Source: Paracentrotus lividus (lineage: Eukaryota > Echinodermata > Echinoidea > Camarodonta > Echinidae). From it: a stretch of 64,000 bases of DNA. The position numbers were made by a program, and so were the translations under genes. Shown one piece after another: positions 1 to 17,400 of the stretch; the stretch's first letter is position 1, and every line of letters starts with the position of its first letter. The stretch lies in assembly GCA_940671915.1 (NCBI GenBank), contig CALNVZ010003426.1, positions 3,804,207-3,868,206 of the forward strand. The letters run 5' to 3'. The notes beneath the pieces are model-generated. The model was not told the DNA's origin. It did not search any database and saw nothing but the letters and a program-made list of their open reading frames with translations.

Positions 1-80
1 AAAGAAGAACGCGTGCAAGGTCAATGCAAACGCAGCTCTAATAAAATCAAAATAAGGAGGATGCGAAAAATAAGCAACAG

Positions 81-218
81 AAACAATCAACGAACACAGG
101 CAGCAACCCGTAGCCCACAGTCTCCAATAAAGGGAAAACTATAAAGGTGGAGCTACTAAAACAATCAATAATTAACGCGGGCAGTGACCCTGCTCGCAGC
201 GCCAATAAAGGGAAACTG
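81..218. repeat. Imperfect two-copy tandem repeat
   Basis: Two related ~60 bp units (about 81-140 and 157-218) both start with AAACAATCAA and end with CCAATAAAGGGAAA, separated by a short spacer. No coding signal was seen here. Confidence 0.6.
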
Positions 219-506
219 GTTTTTACACAGTTGTGATGGCCGACGGACCAGCTCACCCTTTGGTATAAGATATATTTAGCAGGTTATATGGCAATAAGGA
301 CCATGAACCAACAATCACTTTGGGATAGGGAAATAATAGGGTTTCATTCAGGTAATGCAGTTCGGACTCTTGAGTAGGAATAAGCTTACTGAACGGCTTA
401 TCAATTACTTCAGTCAACATCATACATCATCAATAACCACATCATATACTTCATACACTACACATAATCTAATACTTACTACTACGAACGTCAACAGTGT
501 CCCAAC

Positions 507-577
507 GGTGTCTAGTGCAATCTCTTTACGGTTGTCTAGTGGCAATCTCTTACGGTGTGTCTAGTGGCAATCTCTTC
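507..577. repeat. Short tandem repeat, ~26-28 bp unit, about 2.7 copies
   Basis: The string GTCTAGTGGCAATCTCTTACGG recurs in slightly altered form three times in succession. Unit length varies by one or two bases. No gene is associated with it. Confidence 0.65.
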
Positions 578-861
578 TAGCACTGCAAAAAACTCCCTTC
601 TTATTGGGTTCTGGAAGCACTCATGCAGTCAGCCAGCTCTCAGGTATGCAGGGATAATGTAGCCAATGTGCCTAACTACATGTATTTACTACCAGGTACC
701 TAACATACCTGGTTACCAGTGCTTCGGGCAGAAGCTACATTCTATGTCATTGCATACATTATAATTTGGTTGCTGTCATGCATTGCTATTGATGCCCATT
801 GATTGGCATGATCAAGGGTTGAGCATACATAACATCGGTTTTCACTACACAGTGATGCCAG

Positions 862-938
862 AATGGGTGGAAAGAGGAACCAATGGTGTGACTGAATGAA
901 GCGCTGTGTTACAAGTTGATGTTGGTTCTCAATCACGA
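862..938. repeat. Dispersed repeat, copy 1 (second copy at 14963)
   Basis: About 80 bases, including GACTGAATGAAGCGCTG and ending in TCAATCACGAT, recur in the same orientation at 14963-15046 with scattered indels. The ends show no clear inverted repeat, so the element class is unknown. Confidence 0.6.
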
Positions 939-1440
939 TAATGCACTGTTTTTTTTATTTGTATTTTGCTTTTTTTCATGACTACGAAACTAAAAAAAAA
1001 AAAAAAAAAAAGAGAGAAAAAAAATCGACAAATAACCAACGTGTTCTTTAACATGTGGGACTGATTTCAGAAAAAAAAACAATCCTGACGGAGTGACGCG
1101 ACAAGCTCAATGTAAACGGTTATTTACCTTCAAAATAACAATTAATGAATGAATGAAACATTGGCTAACTAAGCCAAATAAAATAAATGATGATTATTAA
1201 AATGTAAAAACTATCCATACTCACAGTTATTAAAAAAAAGAAATCAGTTTCCAGCACTTCTTCCTCTTCCAAAGTCGCGCGGAATCTTCAAAATTCGGCG
1301 GGACTATAAATTTGGTGTCGCCAAAACGACAAAACAAAGGGAAAAGGGAGAGGAAAAGTGTAGCATTTTCAATCGCCTGATGACAAAATTTCTAAGTTTT
1401 TGCGCGGCTGAGTTCACTTTCCTTTTTATTTTATTTTCTT

Positions 1441-2533
1441 TATGTTCGCCCCGCCTCCCCCTTATTCTTTCATTTATTCATTTTGGGAGGGGGTTATTTC
1501 GTTCTGTTTGGGGGGCGGGGGGGGTAGTTGTTTTTTTTTTTTCCTGTTTTTTTTCCCCCACACCTTGATATAAAATAATGTTCAAAATAACTGAAATGTT
1601 CAAAATATATTAATGCAGCAGCCCTTTTATTTTTCTCTCCCGTTTTCTTCTCTTTCCAAAGTCTCCCTTGACCCTTCCTCAGTGTTTTTTTCTCTCTTCT
1701 TATCATTCTTCTTTGTTTCAATCCTTTCTTTCCCTTTTTTTCTACTTCTCGACTAACTCCCTCCTCAACTCCAACTCCTTATTGAATTCCTTTCTATTTC
1801 TTGGCTTAGTTTCTTTCTCTTCATCATGTCTTCCTTTTATTTTCCTCATCCCTGTTTTATTATTATTATGTACCTTTATTTTGTTGCTTAATGTATATAA
1901 TTGTATCAATCAGATGGAATGTCTCTTTTTGTTTTGAAGAAGACATGCAATTTGTATTCTTTTCTATTTTTACGAAGCCTTTCCTGCGCCAAATAAATGA
2001 AAGAATATGTTCGCCCCCGCCTCCCCCTTATTCTTTCATTTATTCATTTTTGGAGGGGGTTATTTCGTTCTGTTGGGGGGGGGGGGTATTTTTTTTCTCC
2101 ACACCTTGATATAACATATATGTTCAAAATAACCGAAATGTTCAAAATAAATTAATGAAGCAGCCCTTTTATTTTTCTCTCCCGTTTTCTTCTCTCTCCA
2201 AAGTCTCCGTTGACCCTTCTTCAGTGTTTTTTTTTTTTCTCTCTCTTCTTACCATTCTTCTTTGTTTCAATCATTTCTTTCCCCTACTTCTCGACTAACT
2301 CCCGGCTCAACTCCAAATCCTTATTGAATTCCCCTCTATTTCTTGGCTTAGTTTCTTTCTCTTCATCATGTCTTCCTTCTATTTTCTTCATCCCTGTCTT
2401 ATTATTATTATGTACCTTTTTTTTTTTGTTGCTTAATGTATGTAATTGTATCAATCAGATGGAAATTCTCTTTTTGTTTTGAAGAAGACAATTTGTATTC
2501 TCTATTTTTAAGAAGCCTTTCCTGCGCCAGAAC
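1441..2533. repeat. Direct tandem duplication of a ~540-565 bp segment
   Basis: Copy 1 (about 1441-2004) and copy 2 (about 2005-2533) share the same order of blocks: TATGTTCGCC with CCGCCTCCCCC, a GGGAGGGGGTTATTTCG block, a G tract, the CCACACCTTGATATAA block, a long C/T-rich stretch, and the closing GAAGCCTTTCCTGCGCC. Differences are mostly homopolymer lengths. Open frames inside it are low-complexity Ser/Phe/Leu artefacts of the pyrimidine-rich strand. Confidence 0.8.
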
Positions 2534-2896
2534 TTTTTCATGCCTCTGTCCAATCCTAAAATACACATGAATTCTCCTCACATCTCTCTCGACTTTGATC
2601 CTTTCTGTCTTAAATTTCTTTATATCTGAATTTTGCTCTCTTTTAAAAAAAATCTTTATACATTTTTCTTGACATTTTGAGAAATACTACTATATATCTT
2701 TCACTTTGCCTTGTTTATGGTTTGTTTATAGAAATGGATCCATGATGTATCCATGATATTTTATATGCCCATTTGACATCAAAATTTTAATTCACCCCTA
2801 TCCTAGGCCTAATTTTATCATTCTTTTGTCACGTTTGTTGCAGTCTATCAAACATTACTTAACTATTATGGGTCTGTTTGCCTAATTCTCATTTAA

Positions 2897-3181
2897 CCCT
2901 TTAGCACCTAGAGACTGCATGAAAAGTGTCAGTTTACTCACTAGCGGAAAGGGTTATGCCGTGTTTCAATCAGGTTTTTTCAATAAGAATTGCTCCTAAA
3001 ACATACTTTTTTGTGCAGAATCTGACAGCACACATCCAATGGGTAATCCACAAAAAGTAGGGGCATGTGTCATTACATATTTTTGATATCATCTTGACTA
3101 TAGCATGCTTAAGACAGGCGGTTTGGGGCAGTTTAGTGAGTAAGCTGATGGGCGGTCTCGGGGGTTTTAGGTGCTAAAGGG
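2897..3181. mobile_element. TTAA-flanked miniature inverted-repeat element, copy 1
   Basis: The ends are CCCTTTAGCACCTA and TAGGTGCTAAAGGG, an exact inverted repeat, and the element is flanked on both sides by TTAA (2893-2896 and 3182-3185). TTAA target duplications and CCC...GGG ends are characteristic of piggyBac-type transposition, so this is probably a non-autonomous piggyBac-like MITE. No transposase frame is present. An inverted second copy lies at 4972-5248. Confidence 0.85.
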
Positions 3182-4971
3182 TTAAACCAAAAAATATTTA
3201 AAAAATGAAGGAAAAAAAGGGGAAAAAAACCCACTCATGACAAGCAATAAAGTGCATCTTGTTTATCAATTCAAATAATTATTTATTGTTTACTTTACAT
3301 AATAATGTTCATCACACAGGAATTTTGTACAAATTCATTCAAATGATCTGCATTCTCTCAATATGTAATGAACAAAAACATACACTGTATACAGTGTGTC
3401 CTAGAAAAAGAAAATTGAGAATTATCAATGCTTTAAAACAACTATAACCAACATGTTTTTTTGTAAAGCTGTGATTCTCCTTTTTTCATTTGATGCAATG
3501 CATCAAAAAATGAGTGTAAACAATCAGAAGAAAGTGAATCAACAGGCTATGACAGACAGCCGCTGAGAATGAATCTGTCAATAAAACTAGAAAGCATTAA
3601 TACTCTTTGAAACAAACAGAGCCTTGTCTGCTGAGGTCTCTAAAGGGCAGAAAATTACCCTTTTTTCAAGAAATGTACCTGTCCACCAAACATTTTGAAT
3701 CCCATTCTTCAGATTTTTTTTTTTTTCTCACTCATGCATGAGACATGTAATATTTGCTGAAATCTTTGCAAACCTTTGCAAACGAGTATCATTTTCCAAT
3801 ACTAATTCTGATTAAGTTATGATAAAATATTGATAATTTTTGGTTTCGTTTCTTGTGGCTGGATGCACTGTATATCATGTACAAACTACATGGAAATGAA
3901 AGTCAGATAAACATCAAGGTCACATTACTACACCGTCTCCAAACCGATCAACAACTGATGCAATGAATTGCTACATGTACATGTAGACAAGTGCATGTAC
4001 ATTGTAGTTATAAGCTTCATGTGACAGGGTATAATAATTAGGAGTAAAATAAAATAGTGTGTAATCCTATGCAGTTTCATGTAAACCACCCTCATCTAAA
4101 GACAAATTAAATCACATTTAGCTTTTGTCCTAAGATTCACAGAGTACTTATTATGTACAAAAATGGACCAAAAGCCTGACATATGTAAATCAGTCCAATT
4201 AACCGAGGCACTTCTTTAAAAACTAATATATTTGATTGAAATGTGCTGCAATAATTTACCCTTTTATTTTGCTTTAAAATCTGGAGCTAAATGAAACACT
4301 ATTACAACATCAAAGGGAGAATTCAATATGCCCCTTAATATTTACAGAAACTGCCATGTCTGGAAAATGATAGACTGGAAAACAAATATATTCTTGTAAA
4401 GTATGAAATGAAAGCAAAAAATTCATGATTACAGTTAATTCAATATTGTACACACATCATATAAAAGTAGAATAATGATAAAACCACAGCTGATAATAAT
4501 GCACACAAAAACAGAGAATAGACTAGCTTACAAATGAATTCATTTTTAAAGATGTTTCTTTATATAACGCCTAGAATGAACACATAAATTTATTGGCAAT
4601 TTTTTTTTTTTTTTTTTTAAATCATTGTAGTTCATCTGGTACCCTTCATTGAACTCTTCATCGATGCTGAAGATTGGGAAAATAATACAGGATATCCCCA
4701 CCAAAACTTTAACTCAAATCTGTGTCTTCTGGGTTTAAGCATGCAGTATAAAGCTTTTGACAAGAAACATTGTACTTCAACATAAATAAATAGAATGACA
4801 TATCTCAACATATAAAGACATGACAGGTTATTACAGTCCAGTCCCAATATAAAGAGATGCTCTAGACAGGGCCTATTACCCTGTTACAATGAAACATTAT
4901 CATACAATACAATAAGCACAGTATGTGTGCACAGGCTTAAGTTTTGGACCAGGAAACTTGCCTTGCTTTAA

Positions 4972-5248
4972 CCCTTTAGCACCTAAACCGCCCAAGACCG
5001 CCCTTCAGCTTACTCACAAAACAGCCCATTTTATGCTCGATATAGTCATGATAATATAAAAGAATATGTGATCAAATATGCCCACATGTCTTGTGCATTA
5101 CCCATTGGATGTGTGCTGCCTGATTATGCACAAAAGAGAAAGTTTTTACCAGTATTTCTCATTAAAACAGCCCGATGAAAACACATCAAAACCCTTTCCA
5201 ATATATAGTAAGCTGACAATTTTCACCGAGTCTCTAGGCGCTAAAGGG
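4972..5248. mobile_element. TTAA-flanked miniature inverted-repeat element, copy 2 (inverted)
   Basis: This element has ends CCCTTTAGCACCTA and TAGGCGCTAAAGGG and is flanked by TTAA at 4968-4971 and 5249-5252. Its interior is the reverse complement of the 2897 copy, for example the CCCATTGGATGTGTGCTG block. One terminal mismatch separates the two ends. It is non-coding and non-autonomous. Confidence 0.85.
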
Positions 5249-5252
5249 TTAA

Positions 5253-6438
5253 CAAAATCTTGGAGTTTTCATGCTCATAATAATGGGAGTGGACTGGTCA
5301 ATATAAAAGATTCAGGAAAAATATTGAGTTATTTTTAAAACAGAAGCATTCAACATACAGTGAAAAATGAAGAAGGTCCCTAATTAACATAATTTGTATA
5401 AATGTAAATGCTTATAATCGTATGAATTAAATTCTATGTAAGTAAATGATGTATAACTAGTACAGATAATTATGGCTCAAAAGCATTTTTTTTTATAGCT
5501 TTCTAAAACTTCATGAGAAAATCTTAACTTTACTTTTATAATGCTGTCTATTAAAAAATAAATGTCAAAATAAATACAAGTAGTTAAAAACATATTAACA
5601 TCATATAACATGTAATTATAAAGGATACAATAACAAATTGTTTCATTCCCAAGAAAAAAATCTATTAGATCATTGTATTGTCCTGTAAAAAGTGCTGAGA
5701 AAGGATAATTTCTCATTATTAACATGAGAGATAACACATTGCCAGTAGACATTTAATTCTAATTTCCCGGTATTCCCATCAAAGCAATTGATTTAGACAT
5801 TAAATAGATTTCAATACATTTCTAAGGAATGTAGTAGGGGTCTAAAATGAAACAGGAAAATATCAATACTTCTTTGTTGTTGATGACTGAATACTTTTTA
5901 CCTCATTTTAACTTATATTCCTCTCATTCCTAGCTATTATACATATAATCATACATTGTACAAACAGTGTTCTTTCTGAGTTACTTTACAAAGACGCAAT
6001 ACCAAAAGACACTACAAAATATAATAAAATACTAGAATTTAGATAAAAGAAACATACATGTAGATATATTTACAGGAATCAATTTCATACACAAAATTTG
6101 TGTTTTATTTAAATTTCAACGTGTTGAATTACACCACCAATTCTTAGAAAATTGTCAGTAACCATAACCATAAAAAAGGTTAGCTGGTTAACTTTCTTTT
6201 ATTTTCTTCTTTTTTTTTTTTTTTTGCAGGGGGATTGGAAAATGACTGAAGCTGCACAATAACTCAATAATATTGTCTTAATGGATTTATTGGCAAAATT
6301 TTATCATAAAATATTTCCAATTTTACTATATTATATTCCAGATATCTTCAGAATTCATATAGTAAACTCATATCTCACTTCTGTTCTTGATTAAGAATAA
6401 GGACTTTGGCACTACAGCAGCAAAAGCAAACAAAAGCA
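5253..6438. other. Gene-free AT-rich stretch
   Basis: AT-rich sequence with short homopolymers and no convincing exon, RNA gene or inverted repeat. It lies downstream of the ARL1 stop codon in the direction of that gene's transcription. Confidence 0.5.
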
Positions 6439-6591
6439 CAGTGGTGGATCCTTGATTTGAAAATAGAGGGGGCACCAAGCTCGATAAGTGGGTGAGGCGC
6501 CAAAATTTTCTGATTTAAACATGTACAATAAGTAGTTTTTTAATTATAGAGGGGCGCACGTCCCCTGCAGCCCTGCCTGGATCCGCCACAG
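6439..6591. mobile_element. Small MITE with CAGTGG...CCACAG ends, copy 1
   Basis: The left end CAGTGGTGGATCC and right end GGATCCGCCACAG form an imperfect terminal inverted repeat. Internal text (GGGGCGC, AAATTTTCTGAT, ACATGTACA) matches the copy at 38951-39084. The flanks are A-rich and similar, which could hide an 8-bp target duplication, so a hAT-like origin is possible. Confidence 0.7.
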
Positions 6592-7024
6592 ACAAAAAGG
6601 ATAGTCCAAAAGTGAAAAAAAATCTAATATGCACAATATAAAATACATTTTAATAGATACACGCAGAGTAGTTGATGCACTATGATCATTAATCTTTGAA
6701 GATAAGGGTACCAGCACATTTAGATTAAAGGCCCTCATTTAACGTCAATGACATCATATTCCAATTCAAAGTTTCTAAATATAAACGTTCATGCAAGCAT
6801 TGATTTCCTATTTCCAATATTCAATGTCTCATCTGTATGGTAAACTTCCTGGGATCCAATTGGGGCAGACGAAGACTGGATATCATAAATCAAGATCAAG
6901 GACCTTTTGCATAAAGAGTTACTATCATATTACAATCAGTGGTGACGTTCATGAAATACTGCATTTTGATTGGCTGTTGAGCAATGTTACCACTGTAGTT
7001 ACCACTGATGGCAAAGTTACTAGT

Positions 7025-7767
7025 GGTCATATTCAAACGTGAGTGACACGACATTTGGACTTTGCACTTGTAGGTTATGAATGGATCATGACTACAATAT
7101 TATGTATAATGTAGGAGTGGCATGTGTCATTACCAGTTGGATTTGAATTTTACAATTGGTCCTGGAAATTATGATTAAAAAAACAGTGCGTGAGTGACAC
7201 GACAGAAAAAAGACATGGGTTTCTGACTATCATTGGTTATGGTTGGATTTGTGCCCAAGTAGATCTCTAAGGGTACCATAAGTGCTGGTATATGTGCATG
7301 AATAGGGTACCTCTCTGACATTTATTGTCCTTATCAATCATTCCCTCTCTGTGGAAAGTGGCCCACCTCTATGTGTCGTGAGTGACACGACATCCAAAAC
7401 GTGAGTGACATGACCAGTGCCTTTAATGCAACAATTCAAGTAAATAACTATATCGAAATCACTTGTGTGTAAATGCAATGTTAGAGTAGTCCATGATAAT
7501 TACTTTAAGCAAAAAAAATCTGAAAAAATGACTACCGGTAGATATAAGAATAAGAGGCATTTAAAGCACCATAGTCCCATATATGCAAATTCCTGTTTGA
7601 TCAATTATTCAGCGTAAGAAAACTGGATCACATAATGTTTGAACTTAAATAATTGGTTGTATTGTAAAGAAGCCTTTGTGTTGATTTCAGATCCTAATTT
7701 GCATTTTCAAAGGCACGACGCCACATTAAAATTTCAGCTAAATGTCCCACTTAGTTTGAATATGACC
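7025..7767. mobile_element. Inverted-repeat element family A, copy 1
   Basis: The ends GGTCATATTCAAAC and GTTTGAATATGACC are exact inverted repeats. The motif CGTGAGTGACACGAC, or a one-base variant, occurs four times inside (about 7038, 7189, 7378, 7400). A near-identical copy lies at 22264-23018. The right-hand third is also related to the element at 34734-35502. No coding capacity was seen, and the target duplication is unclear. Confidence 0.8.
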
Positions 7768-8254
7768 TATAATAGTAATTCTTTATGCAACGGGCCCTAA
7801 TCAATGTCTACCACGGTTATAAACATAAATTTAAAAAAAAGATGATGAAACAATTATGGTTGATCACATATACAGTCCATTCCTATTATAACAAGATCCT
7901 TAGGACCAAGTCAATTACCTTGTCGCAACAAAATCTTATTTTAATACTGACACATACACACATGTGCACATGTCTGGAATCGGGGGCTGGGAGAATGGCC
8001 TCACCATCACAACGAAAAAATTTGTTGTATTCATTCTCGTTATAACGTGAGTAGACGGAAACGTCCTTCGTTAAAAAACCTGCTGTGCTATATACCACAA
8101 ATTATACTCAGAGCAACAAATCATTCTCTATCTTTTCCTTGTTACTGGTGGCAGGAGAAGTAGTGGTGTAATTCAACATCATGGATGATCCTCCTAGGAG
8201 AAGACAAGGAGGTGTTTGGGGGGAGAAGGGAGGGGGCAGTGTCGGCAGCCTGTG

Positions 8255-13623
<5,369 letters not shown>

Positions 13624-14378
13624 GATTTCGCCGGCGTTTTACTCGGCATACGCGTAAACTTCAACGTGTACAATTTCTATTTTCTTTATTTCACTAAGTA
13701 TGACGTCATGTGACCCGTGTGACCTAAATATACTCCTGGAACTAGCTGAAACAAGAGAAAGATAATCAAAATATAGCTAATTTGCATTTCTTTGTGTTAT
13801 AGTGCATTTGTGTATATTTTCGTAATATGATTTATGATCAACTTCAATCAATGGTAGTACACAAAATGAATATAGGAAAGAGGAAATACAGATAAATTTA
13901 AAGCATCACACCTTCTATTAGTAAAGCAGAAATAAAGCTGCGTTGACAATTTGTTGAAGTTTCTTTCCTTCAAAACAGATATCTATTTATTAGAATAGTT
14001 TTAGAAATCAAATTAATAAAAATAATTCATTATTTTAAATTTAATTTTTTTCTACAGACTGATATCTTTAAAAAGACACAAAAATAGTACTAAAAAAAAT
14101 TTAAATATATTATTAACTTTATTTCTGGGGAAACCCCACATGTGGCGCATGATGGTTGGTAGCAATTTTGCATGTAAAACCTGTTTAGGCGAGGCCATTA
14201 TCCATAGGGTCTACGCATATATTAGAGAAAGCGCGCGCTCGTGCCGAATCTTCGTAAACAATTTCCATGCGTACGTTTAGTTTGTGTACATGACATGCAT
14301 ATGTAATACACTTGATGTCAACATAAAATTCTGTGGAATAACACTTTATCAACTTTACGAAAGTGGAATCCCTCCAGA
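13624..14378. promoter_or_regulatory. Divergent promoter between ARL1 and the SR gene
   Basis: Start codons of two oppositely transcribed genes lie 755 bp apart. Near the ARL1 side is the palindrome TGACGTCA (13701-13708), a consensus CRE, overlapping GTCATGTGAC (13705-13714), an E-box of the TFE/USF type. A GC-richer patch with GCGCGCGC is near 14231-14260. No TATA box was assigned. Sharing of the promoter is inferred from geometry. Confidence 0.6.
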
Positions 14379-14487
14379 ATGACGGCTCAGCTCTTCATCG
14401 GGAGATTGAGCAAAAGTATACGACAGAGAGAGGTCGAGGATCTGTTCGATTATTATGGCAAAATGTCGAGATGTGAGCTGAAATTCG
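14379..14487 (+). CDS. SR gene exon 1
   Basis: It starts at ATG and encodes MTAQLFIGRLSKSIRQREVE followed by DLFDYYGKMSRCELKF, the beta1, alpha1 and beta2 parts of the RRM. The donor is GTAAGG after the first base of a Gly codon. Confidence 0.93.
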
Positions 14488-17400
14488 GTAAGGATGATTC
14501 ATCTTAAATTTGAGTCTGTGTGACTGTGAGTGCCACTGCCAGTGACAAAGTTTTGACAAGACACGTGCGTGAATTGAGATTGGTTGAGGAAGTGGTGATG
14601 GGTGTGTTGTTGTAAACATGGTTGTAAATAAATTGTTTAGCAATCTAGCCCCTTATAAAAGTTCAAAACTTAGAAGTATTCTTAGAATTTGATAAAGGAT
14701 TAGATCTAAACCAAAAAAGAGAAAAGAAGGTGAACTGAATGTTTGTAAGTTCAATCACAGATCTTTTACTGTTTTATTCTTTTAGAATTGTTTTTGTCAT
14801 TCAACTGACATGATCATGACGAGACTGATGACTGCTTGTTTCTTTGTTTATATTTAATCAATTTGTACTTTAGACAGATTTCAAATGGGTTTAGGCCTCA
14901 ATATTATAATATACATTGGCCTTATCGTCGTTTCGGAAACCACTAGCTCAAGTGCACAAGTGAATGGGGTGGAAAGAGGAAACCAATGCGTGTGACTGAA
15001 TGAAGCGCTGCTGTACAAAGTGAATGGTGGTTTCCTCAATCACGATTATGCCTATACATTGCTACCTCATCAGAGATGCCAAGTTAAAAAAAAAAAAATT
15101 TGCGTGAGATATTCGCATCGGGTTTGGAAGCGGTGCGCAGGCGGCACGCAGTATAGTAATTTGTACACAAAGGAGGCCGGAGGCGCGTGCACGCTATACA
15201 TGCAGCATCGATCGCCTGCATGCAAACATCACACTCGCAGGGCTTTATGCCCGACAAACTGCCGATTTTTAGGGTTTTGAGTCCCCAAAATGGTAATATC
15301 TATGATAATGCTACTTTTTTTAAAGTTTATTTTACTCTAGCTAATTTGATGGGACTCTTAATTTTTATACAAGACCCTCTTAGTATAAGATCTTTTTTTT
15401 TGTTAAGTTTTGTCATTTTGTAATTTAGTCTTTTCTTCTAGTCTATAACAAAGTAATGAATGAAGATAATTTTAGATTTACCAAAAACAATAGCTTTAAT
15501 TTTAGCTGATGATCCTTTTTATAAATGCAAATTAAAGAAGTAGTAAATATGTTGAAATATTATGTAAAAAATTATATTGTTGTTGTTTTTGTTTTTGTTT
15601 TTTTTGGGGGGGGAGGGGCGTTTTATAGCGTTTGATTTTTTCCTTCCTGTATGTCCTCCAAGACTTTATTCTGAAATTCAAATTTCCCTGAGGTTGTGCT
15701 CCTTTTATACAAAAGTTTGTTTAATTTTTGTAGCTCAATATTCCCTAGTTGGTCTCACCTGCTTTTTTTTTTGCTTTTTTTTTTTTTTTTTTTTTTTGGG
15801 GGGGGGGGGTATAGGTCTCCACCTTTAATTTTTGAAATGTAACTCCCCAGCCTGTATTGCAGGGCTGCCAACCCTGAGTGAAAGTTTTGGAGTGAGATAC
15901 TGCGATGGGGCGAAGCACCCGAGGGGGGGGGGGGGAAGGTAGGGAGCTTTACAATTTGACATTTGAAATGGTGTAATCTGGTTGCATACTTTTAGTCATG
16001 ATTTCTACAATTAAAAGGCAGGATTCATGTACTAAATTAAGTAACAGGTTATATTGATTTCATGTAGTAAGTACACTGAAAAAATTACACCATGAAAAAA
16101 TAACAAACTTCCAGATTTGTAAGTGCATTATTCCAAATCAACTGTCTTTATTAGCTTAGCAGTATAAACCTCAACCTCTATGATCAATTCAATCTGTATC
16201 AAAAGGGAATATCCTGACACAACATGAACATGCACAGACAATTATTGTCTCACCTCACGGCCGCTCGACTCTCGTGCAAAAACACACACTGTTCGAAAAA
16301 TTTAACTTACATTTCGTTCTCAATAAAAACACACAGAACATAGTTGTTAATATAAATTCTAGGGTAAGTGATATCTACCTTCTACAAGCACCCTTCCAAA
16401 ATCATTTCTCACTCTCAGATACAACAATCGAAATCATCAAAAAGATCGTGATTTTGTAAGGAATTTATTTTCAACTCACCATGAACGATAATCAGCGCTG
16501 TACTGTCTGGTCGTAGAGGGCTATAGTTGACAGACGTACTGTGGCCATCGCGAGCGCAAACTCTGCTGAGCCACACGGGGCTTGGGCCGGGCGCGACGTT
16601 ACAGCGGCAGTCGACATAAATTTATACCTCGCATGCGCATCATGATAGTGAAGGCGTCACTAGCACACGTGCACGCAGGAAAAATCAATCGCAATTAAAT
16701 TAGCTCGTGTTTGCGCGCAAACCGAAACCGATTTCCATTTGGTTTAGCTTTGCGCATGCGGTTTAAATGTTTGAAACTTTCGACCGGGGCATATGGATAT
16801 ATCCGAAATACTAGGAATTTGGAGACTTTTTGTTTGTACTTTCTATTTTGGGGGTTTGGAGTGAGAACTTTGTTGATTAGCGTGAGACCGTGAGATTTGG
16901 GTGAATTGCGTGAGACTCACGCAGATTGCTTGAGAGTTGGCAGCCCTGGTATTGTTTATGTCACTTTGTGGTTTTAACAGGTCAGAATGATCAGACTATT
17001 TATGGTGCAGTGTTGTAAGCACCTCTTCTGCATTTTACAATAGTGTATATTTTGATATGTGATCACATTGTATCCATATAGCAGTGACAACTCTATCATA
17101 TAAATTAGCCGGCAGATAATTGATTATTTATTGCATGATTTTTCAACTATTTGTGTTGAATTGAATACACTGGTTTATATTTCTAAGTTATCATACTGAA
17201 CCCTTGAAAGAAATGACCCCATTTCCCCCATTTCTGTGTCTGTGGTTTCCAGGGCCTATTATCTTATTATTTCTTGTCAAAGAATGGAATATTTTGCTAG
17301 CCTTGGCCTTGTAATGGGGGAGAGGTGCTGAGTTTTAATATCAAACAAAGCAATTGATTTTTGTGAAGTGTTCTAACCACACACACATAGCACAGTGGAA

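Noticed and set aside
3428-3462. Minus-strand LVIVVLKH-stop as the ARL1 C-terminus
   Set aside because: No acceptor precedes it, and the true last exon at 8255-8285 fits better.
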